DNA of 47,440 bases from Rhodospirillales bacterium (lineage in GTDB: Bacteria > Pseudomonadota > Alphaproteobacteria > Rhodospirillales > UBA2165), in NCBI GenBank assembly GCA_012960465.1, contig DUBF01000215.1, forward strand, positions 1-47,440, read 5' to 3'. The notes beneath the pieces were generated by a model. That model saw nothing but the letters and a program-made list of their open reading frames with translations. It did not search any database and had not been told where the DNA came from. Position 1 is the stretch's first letter. Every line of letters begins with the position of its first letter. The translations under genes were made by a program, and so were the position numbers. Below, one piece after another: positions 27,027-34,055 of this stretch.

Positions 27027-28157
27027 ATGGCGCAGAGGAAGAAACCACCTTTTCGAGGTGATCATGTTGGGAGTTTATTGCGACCAGAAGAACTTTTAGA
27101 ATCTCGCACTAAAATGAAGGCTGGCCAAATTTCAGCTGAAGAGTTACGAAATCACGAAAACGAATGCATTAGAGAAGTCATTAAGTTACAAGAAAATGCA
27201 GGTTTAATGTCAATTACTGATGGTGAGTTTAGACGTGAAAGCTTTCATGTTGATTTTATAGGTCAAATTAAAAATGTTACGTCGAATTGGGATATTGATC
27301 GGGCTTTCCAGCTTACAAAGGATGATAAAGCAGGCAAAGATAAACAAATGCCTTATATCCCATATATTGATGGTAAAATGGATCGACCTAATGGTGGCAT
27401 TGAAGTTGAAAATTATAAATTTACCAATTCGCTGACCGATCGAACGGTGAAGGTTACTATGCCTTCGCCGACCATGACCCACTTCAGAGGAGGTCGCGAA
27501 GCTATTAATAAAGAAGTTTATCCTGATATGCAGGATTTTTTTTCTGATTTAGCACGACTTTATCGTGAAGAATTGGCCGATTTAGACTCGTCTGGCTGCA
27601 CTTACGTTCAATTTGATGATACTAATCTGGCGTATCTTTGTGATGAAAAAATGAGAGAAAATGCGCGTCAGTTGGGTGAGGATCCAGATGAATTACCGGC
27701 AACCTATGCCGCTTTGATCAATGATTCAATTCGAGATCGGTCAGACAATATGTCTGTATGTATACATCTCTGTCGCGGCAATGCCAAGAGCCGGTGGTTT
27801 GCTTCGGGGGGCTATGAGCCGGTTGCTGAGAAGATGTTCAATCTAACGGATGTCGATGGTTTCTTTTTAGAATATGATGATGAACGTTCAGGAGGTTTTG
27901 AACCCCTGCGTTTTGTGCCTAAGGGCAATAAATTGGTAGTACTCGGATTAGTTACGACAAAATTTGGTGTAATTGAATCTAAAGATGAGCTTAAACGACG
28001 GGTCGAAGAGGCGTCAAAATATGTAGATATTGATCAATTAGCCCTATCACCGCAATGCGGGTTTTCTTCAAATGCGGTGGGTAATTTGATTTCAGTAGAT
28101 GACCAAATCTCTAAAATTCAATTAGTTATGGAAACTGCAGAAGAAATTTGGGGCTAA
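27027..28157 (+). CDS. Cobalamin-independent methionine synthase family protein, MetE C-terminal-like
   Basis: A 376-residue TIM-barrel protein corresponding to the catalytic half of MetE, without the N-terminal folate-binding duplicate. Zinc-ligand residues are visible: His247 and Cys249 (SVCIHLCRGN), Glu282 (FFLEYDDER) and Cys344 (LSPQCGFSS). The start FRGDHVGSLLRPEELL is typical of the stand-alone group, whose members transfer methyl groups to or from thiols, sometimes from xenobiotic or osmolyte donors rather than methyltetrahydrofolate. Homocysteine as acceptor is plausible but unproven. GGGAGAA lies upstream of the ATG and a 14-base palindrome sits in the promoter region. The next gene is a broken VOC gene on the other strand. 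Confidence 0.82.
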   Translation: MAQRKKPPFRGDHVGSLLRPEELLESRTKMKAGQISAEELRNHENECIREVIKLQENAGLMSITDGEFRRESFHVDFIGQIKNVTSNWDIDRAFQLTKDDKAGKDKQMPYIPYIDGKMDRPNGGIEVENYKFTNSLTDRTVKVTMPSPTMTHFRGGREAINKEVYPDMQDFFSDLARLYREELADLDSSGCTYVQFDDTNLAYLCDEKMRENARQLGEDPDELPATYAALINDSIRDRSDNMSVCIHLCRGNAKSRWFASGGYEPVAEKMFNLTDVDGFFLEYDDERSGGFEPLRFVPKGNKLVVLGLVTTKFGVIESKDELKRRVEEASKYVDIDQLALSPQCGFSSNAVGNLISVDDQISKIQLVMETAEEIWG

Positions 28158-28192
28158 AAGTAGTTAAAACAGCTGGAGAAGACCAGTACAAA

Positions 28193-28772
28193 TTAGGAGG
28201 AGATTTTAACTAACTCTTCTTGGGAAGTCCCGGCACGATAACGACTAATATAGTCGTCAGGGTCAATGGGGATACCTGAAATATTATTTTTTATATGCAT
28301 CAGTTTCAAAATAGGCTCGGAAATCCTCTTCTTTTGCAAAATTCATGCACGTCATCTCTGCTTAGTTACCATCAAGATCTTCATAATAGAAGCTTGTCAT
28401 TACGTCATGGTTCCATTTTTGGATCGGCATAATCCCCCGTTCTTTAAGGCGGTCATAGCGCATAAATAATTCATCGAAATTACCGTGAGCTAGTTGAAAA
28501 TGATGTAGTCCAGGATCCTCATTGGCCCGCTTTTTTGTACCGTCGACTTCAAAAACACCCAGCATTTGAGCATAAGGATAAACACCGTATAGCTTAAAAA
28601 AAGCGATTTGTTGAGATTTGGTCCAGGATGGTTCCTTTGGGCGTTCACGAATAAAGGATGGCTCCATATCCAGCGTAACAGTATACCAATCCTTCATTTC
28701 GTCGAAGCGACTCGTTTTTAAAACTACCTCGCTAATCGATGGTGCTGAAATATTTTCAGTATTGCCAGACAT
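28193..28772 (-). pseudogene. VOC-family (glyoxalase/extradiol dioxygenase fold) gene, disrupted
   Basis: The intact part (28362-28772, 136 residues) is a vicinal-oxygen-chelate protein with GLHHFQLAHGNFDEL and a final FYYEDLDGN. The family continues here with a metal-ligand glutamate, but a TAA at 28362-28364 interrupts. Past the stop the same frame reads AEMTCMNFAKEEDFRAYFET, supplying that glutamate, until a second stop. Removing one base from the run of six A residues (28287-28292, minus strand) restores a frame reading NNISGIPIDPDDYISRYRAG and ending naturally at 28193, as VOC relatives do. So one nonsense change and one frameshift separate this from a full-length gene of about 192 codons. 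The truncated product should lack one metal ligand. Confidence 0.78.
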
Positions 28773-28849
28773 ATTTTATACCCTCGCCTAAATTTACATA
28801 CAGTTTCGTTATATAAACTAGATCATCTCTATAAACTCAAATTACACGC

Positions 28850-30010
28850 TTAATTAATACACTCCTTTATGGCAGACAGTATTTTTTTAGCGTTCTCTTC
28901 ACGAGCCCCTTCCCCCATAACACCTATGCGCCATAATTTACCCGCAAAAGCTCCGAGACCTGCGCTGATCTCAATATTATATTTGTTGAGTAATTTGCTC
29001 CTAATAGTGCCATCATCAATGCCTTCAGGTAGTTTGATTGTTAGTAATTCGGGTAAGCGTATTGATTCTTCAACAAGCATTGAGAAGCCCATTTCTTCCA
29101 TACCTGATACAATAATATCAGAAACCGTCTTATGGCGGGCCCAGACATTTTCCAAGCCTTCTTGGACCACCTTCCGGAGTGCTTCGTGAAGGCCCATTAA
29201 TGCATTGACTGGCGCCGTATGATGGTAGGTCCGGGCACCGCTCTTCTCGTCTCCTTGCCAATAGCCGGTTACTAAAGAAAGATCTAGCAACCAGCTTTGA
29301 ACGGGGGTCTCTCGATTAAGAATAAAATTAACAGCTTGATCACTGAAAGTCACAGGTGATAGTCCGGGGGGGCAGGAGAGACATTTTTGGGAACCTGAAT
29401 AAACACTATCGGCACCCCAGACATCAACATTAACGGGAACACCCCCTAAGGATGTTACAGTATCGACAATAGTCATGGCATTGTTATCTTTAGCCAGACG
29501 GCAGATCTCAGAGGCATTGGATAGTGCGCCTGTCGATGTCTCAGCGTGGACAAAGCCAACTATTTTTACATTGGGATTAGATTTAAGTGCTTTTTCAACC
29601 TTATTTGGGTCGACGGCTTTGCCCCAATCGTCTTCGGTAATAATAACGTTTGCGCCTGCTCGTCTTGCGACTTCAGCCATTCTAGTTCCAAATACGCCGT
29701 TAATTGCAATTATTACTTCGTCGCCAGGCTCAATCATGTTGTTTACGCAGGCTTCCATACCTAATGAACCGGGACCTGAAACAGGGAAGGTCATATTGTT
29801 ACTTGTCTGAAAAATATAGCGTAGCATGTCTTTTAACTGATCCATCATGGTAATCATGTCAGGATCAAGGTGTCCAATTGTCGTCTGGGACATTACTTTA
29901 AGGACATCTTCATGAACACGAGACGGCCCAGCACCCATTAGTAACCGCTCGGGAGGATGAAACATGTCGACCAATGGTCGTTCGTTCATGAGGGCAGTGT
30001 TTGCTGACAT
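28850..30010 (-). CDS. Class V aminotransferase (alanine/serine-glyoxylate type)
   Basis: A 386-residue pyridoxal-phosphate enzyme of the alanine-glyoxylate/serine-glyoxylate aminotransferase group. It begins with the family signature LLMGAGPSRVHEDVLKVMSQ and GHLDPD (47-50 region), has Asp183 (TIVDTVTSLGG), which holds the pyridine nitrogen, and the Schiff-base Lys209 in YSGSQKCLSCPPGLSPV. Relatives transfer amino groups to glyoxylate or pyruvate; pyridoxamine-pyruvate and 2-aminoethylphosphonate enzymes share the fold, so the exact donor is open. It lies upstream of the broken VOC gene on the same strand (77-base gap), so the two may once have formed one transcript. Confidence 0.85.
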   Translation of the reverse strand: MSANTALMNERPLVDMFHPPERLLMGAGPSRVHEDVLKVMSQTTIGHLDPDMITMMDQLKDMLRYIFQTSNNMTFPVSGPGSLGMEACVNNMIEPGDEVIIAINGVFGTRMAEVARRAGANVIITEDDWGKAVDPNKVEKALKSNPNVKIVGFVHAETSTGALSNASEICRLAKDNNAMTIVDTVTSLGGVPVNVDVWGADSVYSGSQKCLSCPPGLSPVTFSDQAVNFILNRETPVQSWLLDLSLVTGYWQGDEKSGARTYHHTAPVNALMGLHEALRKVVQEGLENVWARHKTVSDIIVSGMEEMGFSMLVEESIRLPELLTIKLPEGIDDGTIRSKLLNKYNIEISAGLGAFAGKLWRIGVMGEGAREENAKKILSAIKECIN

Positions 30011-30126
30011 AGCTTTTAAATCCTTTTATTTAAAATAATTATATATGGCTTTAAATTAGCAGAACTAATTTGTCACGAAATTACTAGTTGTCAATTTGTT
30101 GTATTTAAGAACTAATCTGTATGAGG

Positions 30127-30151
30127 TTTAAAAATAATTATTATTTTTAAA
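30127..30151. promoter_or_regulatory. AT-only inverted repeat, 12-1-12
   Basis: TTTAAAAATAAT (30127-30138) and its exact complement ATTATTTTTAAA (30140-30151) flank one base in the divergent region between the aminotransferase and the small gene at 30307. The inner seven bases of each arm (AAATAAT) match five of seven positions of the E. coli Fur arm. A regulator site is possible; chance is also possible in such AT-rich DNA. Confidence 0.3.
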
Positions 30152-30306
30152 AACAGGTGTGATCCTAATCCGATTGGTAGTTCTAACCGTGGTCTACGTT
30201 GTTTAAATAGATGTGGCTAATTTTGATTTCCGATACCTGATAAAAAATTCGACAAATTACTCGCCTGTTATATAAATCATGAAATTTTATTTTTTGGGAG
30301 GCTATT

Positions 30307-30651
30307 ATGTCAAAATATATTTTGATTGCTAGTATGGATATTGAACCTGAGAAAGAGGAAATATTTAACGAAGTGTACGATACAGAGCATATACCTGGTA
30401 TTTTAAAAGTACCTGGTGTCATCAGTGTTGAAAGATTAAAGTCGCAGCCTATGAAGATGCATTTTGGAGGTAAACTTCAAGATATGGATATATCGGGCGA
30501 GCCAACCTATACCGCAATTTATCAAATTGAAGGACCGGACGTTCTCACAACAGAAGAGTGGGGTAAGGCCGTGGAAGCTGGCAGATGGCCGACTGAAGTG
30601 CGACCATTTACATCAAATCGGCAATTTGCACTTCGCAAATCAATCAATTAA
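30307..30651 (+). CDS. Small dimeric alpha/beta-barrel (EthD/DUF4286-like) protein
   Basis: A 114-residue cytoplasmic protein. EIFNEVYDTEHIPGILKVPG (19-38) is the typical signature of ferredoxin-like dimeric alpha/beta-barrel proteins of the EthD/DUF4286 kind, which often accompany catabolic enzymes and bind small ligands, sometimes without known activity. A strong GGGAGG ribosome site stands six bases before the ATG. It is the first gene of a short plus-strand run with the DUF2141 gene (51-base gap). The promoter region contains a 25-base AT dyad. No specific function can be assigned. Confidence 0.65.
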   Translation: MSKYILIASMDIEPEKEEIFNEVYDTEHIPGILKVPGVISVERLKSQPMKMHFGGKLQDMDISGEPTYTAIYQIEGPDVLTTEEWGKAVEAGRWPTEVRPFTSNRQFALRKSIN

Positions 30652-30702
30652 GTAAATTTTTTTATGATGCGGAGCTATGATAGATAAACAGACTGCATAA
30701 TT

Positions 30703-31116
30703 ATGAAAATAATATTTCTTTTAATTGCGCTAATAATTCCCAATAAGCTTTGTGCTGCTGATTTTGAGATTACAGTTAAGGGTTTACGAACTGATAAAGG
30801 TCAATTACGGCTGGCAATCTTTAATGATCCACAAGAATTCCCCCGTGGCGATGAAATTCGTAGCCTCAATATTAAAGCTAAGTCAGGTGAGGTGATTGCC
30901 ATTTTTAAGAATATGAAACCTGGTGTATATGCTCTAGCAATTCATCACGATGAGAACATTAATAAAGAGATGGATACTAATTTTATAGGTCTACCAAAGG
31001 AGGGTTACGGGTTTTCAAATGACGCAAGGGTATTTTTTGGCCCTCCGAATTTTAAAGCAGCTTCTTTTATTATAGGTGAAAAATTTAAAAAAATTAGCCT
31101 TCATATTGTTTATTAG
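30703..31116 (+). CDS. DUF2141 family exported protein
   Basis: A 137-residue secreted protein. Residues 1-18 (MKIIFLLIALIIPNKLCA) form a clear signal peptide cut before ADFEI. The mature part follows the DUF2141 pattern: GQLRLAIFNDPQEF, PGVYALAIHHDENINKEMDT and then GLPKEGYGFSNDARV. Members are small periplasmic beta-sandwich proteins of unknown function; the His- and Asp-rich HHDENINKEMD stretch could bind a metal but this is untested. It follows the EthD-like gene on the same strand and converges with msrB. Confidence 0.8.
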   Translation: MKIIFLLIALIIPNKLCAADFEITVKGLRTDKGQLRLAIFNDPQEFPRGDEIRSLNIKAKSGEVIAIFKNMKPGVYALAIHHDENINKEMDTNFIGLPKEGYGFSNDARVFFGPPNFKAASFIIGEKFKKISLHIVY

Positions 31117-31187
31117 TATAGGCCAAAATATCTAGCTTATTTAGTTGAATAATTATGTTAATGAGGTCACTCAAATGCATAAAGGTC

Positions 31188-31586
31188 CTAAGCGTTCTCT
31201 TGTAATTTTAATGATAAAGAATTTATACAGTAACGAAGCCCTGTGGGTTGAGGGCCATCTGTAAAAACGTGGCCTAAATGAGCATCGCATGCCGCACATA
31301 AAACTTCGGTACGAACCACTCCCAGGCTGTGATCAGATTTAGCTGTAATGGCTTCCTTGTTTACGGGTTGCCAGTAACTCGGCCAACCAGAACCTGAATC
31401 AAACTTATGTTCAGAAGAAAAAAGTGCTGCGTCGCAACAGCTACATTGGAACATACCAGCTATTTTACAATCGTTATATTCTCCAGAAAATGGTCTTTCA
31501 GTGCCGCATTGTCGGGTAACGTAGAACTGCTCAGGCGTTAATAACAGTTCCCATTCATTGTCGGTTTTAATTATTTTTTTCACCAT
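31188..31586 (-). CDS. msrB: Peptide-methionine (R)-S-oxide reductase
   Basis: It repairs methionine-R-sulfoxide in oxidised proteins, using thioredoxin. The 132-residue protein carries both CxxC zinc pairs (Cys48/Cys51 and Cys97/Cys100), [14 protein letters not shown] (62-75), [18 protein letters not shown] with the nucleophile Cys120, and NSLSL after it. Length and motifs are those of a stand-alone MsrB with no MsrA fusion. It is divergent from a hypothetical gene at 31715; the promoter region between them holds a 21-base perfect AT dyad. The thioredoxin reductase gene trxB of the same redox chain lies 9 kb away. Confidence 0.95.
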   Translation of the reverse strand: MVKKIIKTDNEWELLLTPEQFYVTRQCGTERPFSGEYNDCKIAGMFQCSCCDAALFSSEHKFDSGSGWPSYWQPVNKEAITAKSDHSLGVVRTEVLCAACDAHLGHVFTDGPQPTGLRYCINSLSLKLQENA

Positions 31587-31656
31587 AGTTTATACTCCTA
31601 ACCAGTGAGATTATCTCAATCGTAGCTCGGTAATTTATCGGAGACAAACGCACTTG

Positions 31657-31677
31657 TATTATTTTATTAAAATAATA
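31657..31677. promoter_or_regulatory. AT-only inverted repeat, 10-1-10, between msrB and a hypothetical gene
   Basis: TATTATTTTA and its exact complement TAAAATAATA flank one base in the 128-base divergent region. It could be an operator shared by both genes. Evidence is symmetry and position only. Confidence 0.28.
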
Positions 31678-31714
31678 GTCTTTAGGCTATTTTACATTAA
31701 ATTTAGAGATATCT

Positions 31715-32101
31715 ATGGCAGAAATAATAATAACGTCAGGTCTCGGTAAACCTATGCCACTTCAAGAGTTGACCATTTTGAAAGAGGTGGATAATTCTAA
31801 GGATTGGAGTTCTGCTAGCGTTTTTGTGCTTGGCGGAGTCCGTAAGGGTGCTGATGGCAAGCTTCGATTTCAGATCAGAAAAGTTAGCCATGTTGATGGT
31901 GATCTGGGCAAAGAACTCAGAAAGTATATAGGAAAATATCCGGGTTTTCGGTTTAAATTTTTTCGATCGACGCGGAATGCCTACAATAAAGAATGTCAGA
32001 TTTATCATACCTTCAATCCTACTGAGAATGTTACGCATCCGACTAGACCAAGGCATACAAAGTTCGTATGTTCCGTAGCGGATTGCACTGGATCTGATTA
32101 G
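31715..32101 (+). CDS. Hypothetical protein, 128 residues
   Basis: I do not recognise a family. The protein has no signal peptide or membrane segment, begins MAEIIITSGLGKPMPLQELT, contains a basic, aromatic stretch (KYPGFRFKFFRSTRNAYN, about 74-91) and ends with two cysteines in VCSVADCTGSD. Alternating hydrophobic patterns suggest a small mixed alpha/beta domain. There is no strong ribosome site before the ATG. It is divergent from msrB and convergent with the racemase-like gene. The absence of homopolymer bias and a full-length open frame argue that it is real. Confidence 0.6.
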   Translation: MAEIIITSGLGKPMPLQELTILKEVDNSKDWSSASVFVLGGVRKGADGKLRFQIRKVSHVDGDLGKELRKYIGKYPGFRFKFFRSTRNAYNKECQIYHTFNPTENVTHPTRPRHTKFVCSVADCTGSD

Positions 32102-32139
32102 GCGAAGAAAAAAACTTTGATATCTATTTATTGTTAAAG

Positions 32140-32886
32140 TTATTTTTCTGTTAGGAGTTGGCCAAATCCTTCGATAGGATCATTTATTTTTGCCGCACGT
32201 AAACTGGCCCAAAATGTAGCAGTATTACTTGAGATTACTGGTTTTTTTAATTTTTTTTCAAGTTCTTCAATAATTTGCGCTGATCCGAAATTTGCACAAC
32301 TTATTAAAATTGCTTCAGCATCTTTATGATCGACCGCAATTGCATGGTTATAAATCTCTAAAGGTGATATTTGTCCAAAACGTCTTCCTAATGCCATACC
32401 CGTGTCTTTAAAATCCATACCGATCATAGCAACCACTTCTATCCCAAAACTTTTGAGAAATATTTTTTCATGCTCGTTGGCAGCTTGGGTATACGGTGTA
32501 GCTAACGCTATTTTTGAAATGTTTAGCTCTTTAAGCGCCTTTATAATTGAGCCGGCTGTTGAAACCGCAGTTACTCCTGAGACATCTTCTAGTTTATTTA
32601 TAAGCAGTTCGCTTGGACAGGCCATTGATCCAACTGTACAATTATAGGCTACTACGTTTACACCGCATCCCTTGAGTTCAATTAATCGTATTTCTAGGTC
32701 CTCCATTAAACTTTTGAATTTATCTTTTTCTGGATTAAAATGGATTGGCATCCTCGTAAAATGGACGGTTACCCCTGGAGGTTTCATAGTATTGAATTCA
32801 GGTTCTGTAATAGTGTTTTCGGTGGGTGTTATAATGCCAATTTTAGCTCGCCATCCGAGAGGCTCCTTAATATCATTAATATTCAT
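32140..32886 (-). CDS. Asp/Glu racemase superfamily protein, maleate isomerase-like
   Basis: A 248-residue enzyme of the cysteine-dependent racemase/maleate isomerase/arylmalonate decarboxylase group. The start GIITPTENTITEPEF (17-31) matches the substrate-carboxylate loop of maleate isomerases, and both catalytic cysteines are present: Cys83 (VAYNCTVGS) and Cys197 (ISCANFGSA). Two cysteines favour isomerase or racemase over decarboxylase. The gene lies 29 bases after the flavin monooxygenase gene on the same strand, so they probably share a transcript; maleate isomerases close some pyridine-ring pathways. Substrate not determined. Confidence 0.78.
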   Translation of the reverse strand: MNINDIKEPLGWRAKIGIITPTENTITEPEFNTMKPPGVTVHFTRMPIHFNPEKDKFKSLMEDLEIRLIELKGCGVNVVAYNCTVGSMACPSELLINKLEDVSGVTAVSTAGSIIKALKELNISKIALATPYTQAANEHEKIFLKSFGIEVVAMIGMDFKDTGMALGRRFGQISPLEIYNHAIAVDHKDAEAILISCANFGSAQIIEELEKKLKKPVISSNTATFWASLRAAKINDPIEGFGQLLTEK

Positions 32887-32915
32887 TATGTTTCTTTGTT
32901 CCTATAAAAAAATAA

Positions 32916-34025
32916 TTAGATAGGATGACGTAATCCTATTCTTTCTAGTCGAGGGAGTACTTCATCGCGAAAGTACGGTAATTCATCGAGGAAATTAACA
33001 AGACCCATGGCAATCCCACAAAAACCGGCCTCACTCAGCATTTTTATTTTACTCGTAACCGTATCGGGATCACCAATTAGAGGGTAGCCACTGTTACCGC
33101 CAGCCATTCGTAATTTGATATCTGCTTTAACGGCATCAGAAAGATCAGGGTTATCTTTTATACCACGGCCGACATACATTTTTTCTACGGCCTCTTCATT
33201 AGCATTTTCCACTGCGTAATAGTGATGGAATTCTTCAGCTTCGCGATTAGTGGGACGGCAAACACAGTAGGCATTTGTAAAAACGTCAACATTTCGGTTA
33301 AGCTTTTCCGATAGTTTTTTTACCTCTTGGATTTCTGTTTTTGCGGTACTCATTTTCTGTATGGCTCGGAATAGATAATCAGCATTGCGAACGGCAAAGT
33401 TTAAGCCTGGGCCGGATTGCCCTGCATTCATGATGATTGGCCTAGGTTGGCTAATTGGTTTAGGTTTAGCTTGAACGTTCTTTAAATGAAAAAATTTACC
33501 TTTGAAGCTAAAAGGCTTTTCTTCCTGCCAGATATTAGTAACAATTTTTATCCATTCTTCCCCCAGTTCATAACGTTCTTGATGAGCATCCAGGTTAATA
33601 CCTAGCATTGCAAACTCTTCCTGATTCCAGCCACATACTATATTGAGGCCAAATCGACCTCGACCAATATGATCAGCTGTTACCATTTGTTTAGCAGCAA
33701 ATACCGGATTGACCATTGCGACGTGCAAAGTCGAAAAAATTTTTATTTTTTCTGTCGCGGCCAATAAACCTGCAGCCCAAACCAATGTTTCAAAAGAGTT
33801 ACCATTATGGTCACTCTCACCGCCATATCCGGCCCACCTACCCAAAGGAATCATAAATTCTATACCAGCCTCATCCGCCATTTTAGTTAAATTGAGGTTG
33901 TTATCCCAGGTTGGTGTCCATCGTTCTTTAGCATTGGTTGCTGCAATACCACCTGAACAATTAGCTGCAAAAAGACCGATTTTAAATTTATTGTCTTTGA
34001 TTTGCGAATGAACCGAACTTATGAT
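32916..34025 (-). CDS. LLM-class flavin monooxygenase, RutA-like; start codon missing or non-canonical
   Basis: A bacterial-luciferase-like FMNH2-dependent monooxygenase, close in layout to pyrimidine monooxygenase RutA: FAANCSGGIAATNAKERW, DEAGIEFMIPLGRWAGYGGE, GRGRFGLNIVCGWNQEEF and IIMNAGQSGPG. The first ATG (33881) would cut off about 47 residues that carry the conserved first strand (FKIGLFAANCSGG). The frame is open back to a TAA at 34026-34028 but contains no ATG, GTG or TTG. A perfect GGAGG (34034-34038) stands eight bases before an ATC and eleven before an ATA, so initiation at ATC or ATA, or a mutated start, is implied. It follows uvrB by about 30 bases. Confidence 0.75.
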   Translation of the reverse strand: MISSVHSQIKDNKFKIGLFAANCSGGIAATNAKERWTPTWDNNLNLTKMADEAGIEFMIPLGRWAGYGGESDHNGNSFETLVWAAGLLAATEKIKIFSTLHVAMVNPVFAAKQMVTADHIGRGRFGLNIVCGWNQEEFAMLGINLDAHQERYELGEEWIKIVTNIWQEEKPFSFKGKFFHLKNVQAKPKPISQPRPIIMNAGQSGPGLNFAVRNADYLFRAIQKMSTAKTEIQEVKKLSEKLNRNVDVFTNAYCVCRPTNREAEEFHHYYAVENANEEAVEKMYVGRGIKDNPDLSDAVKADIKLRMAGGNSGYPLIGDPDTVTSKIKMLSEAGFCGIAMGLVNFLDELPYFRDEVLPRLERIGLRHPI

Positions 34026-34055
34026 TTAACCAACCTCCAAATAAAATGGCACGAA

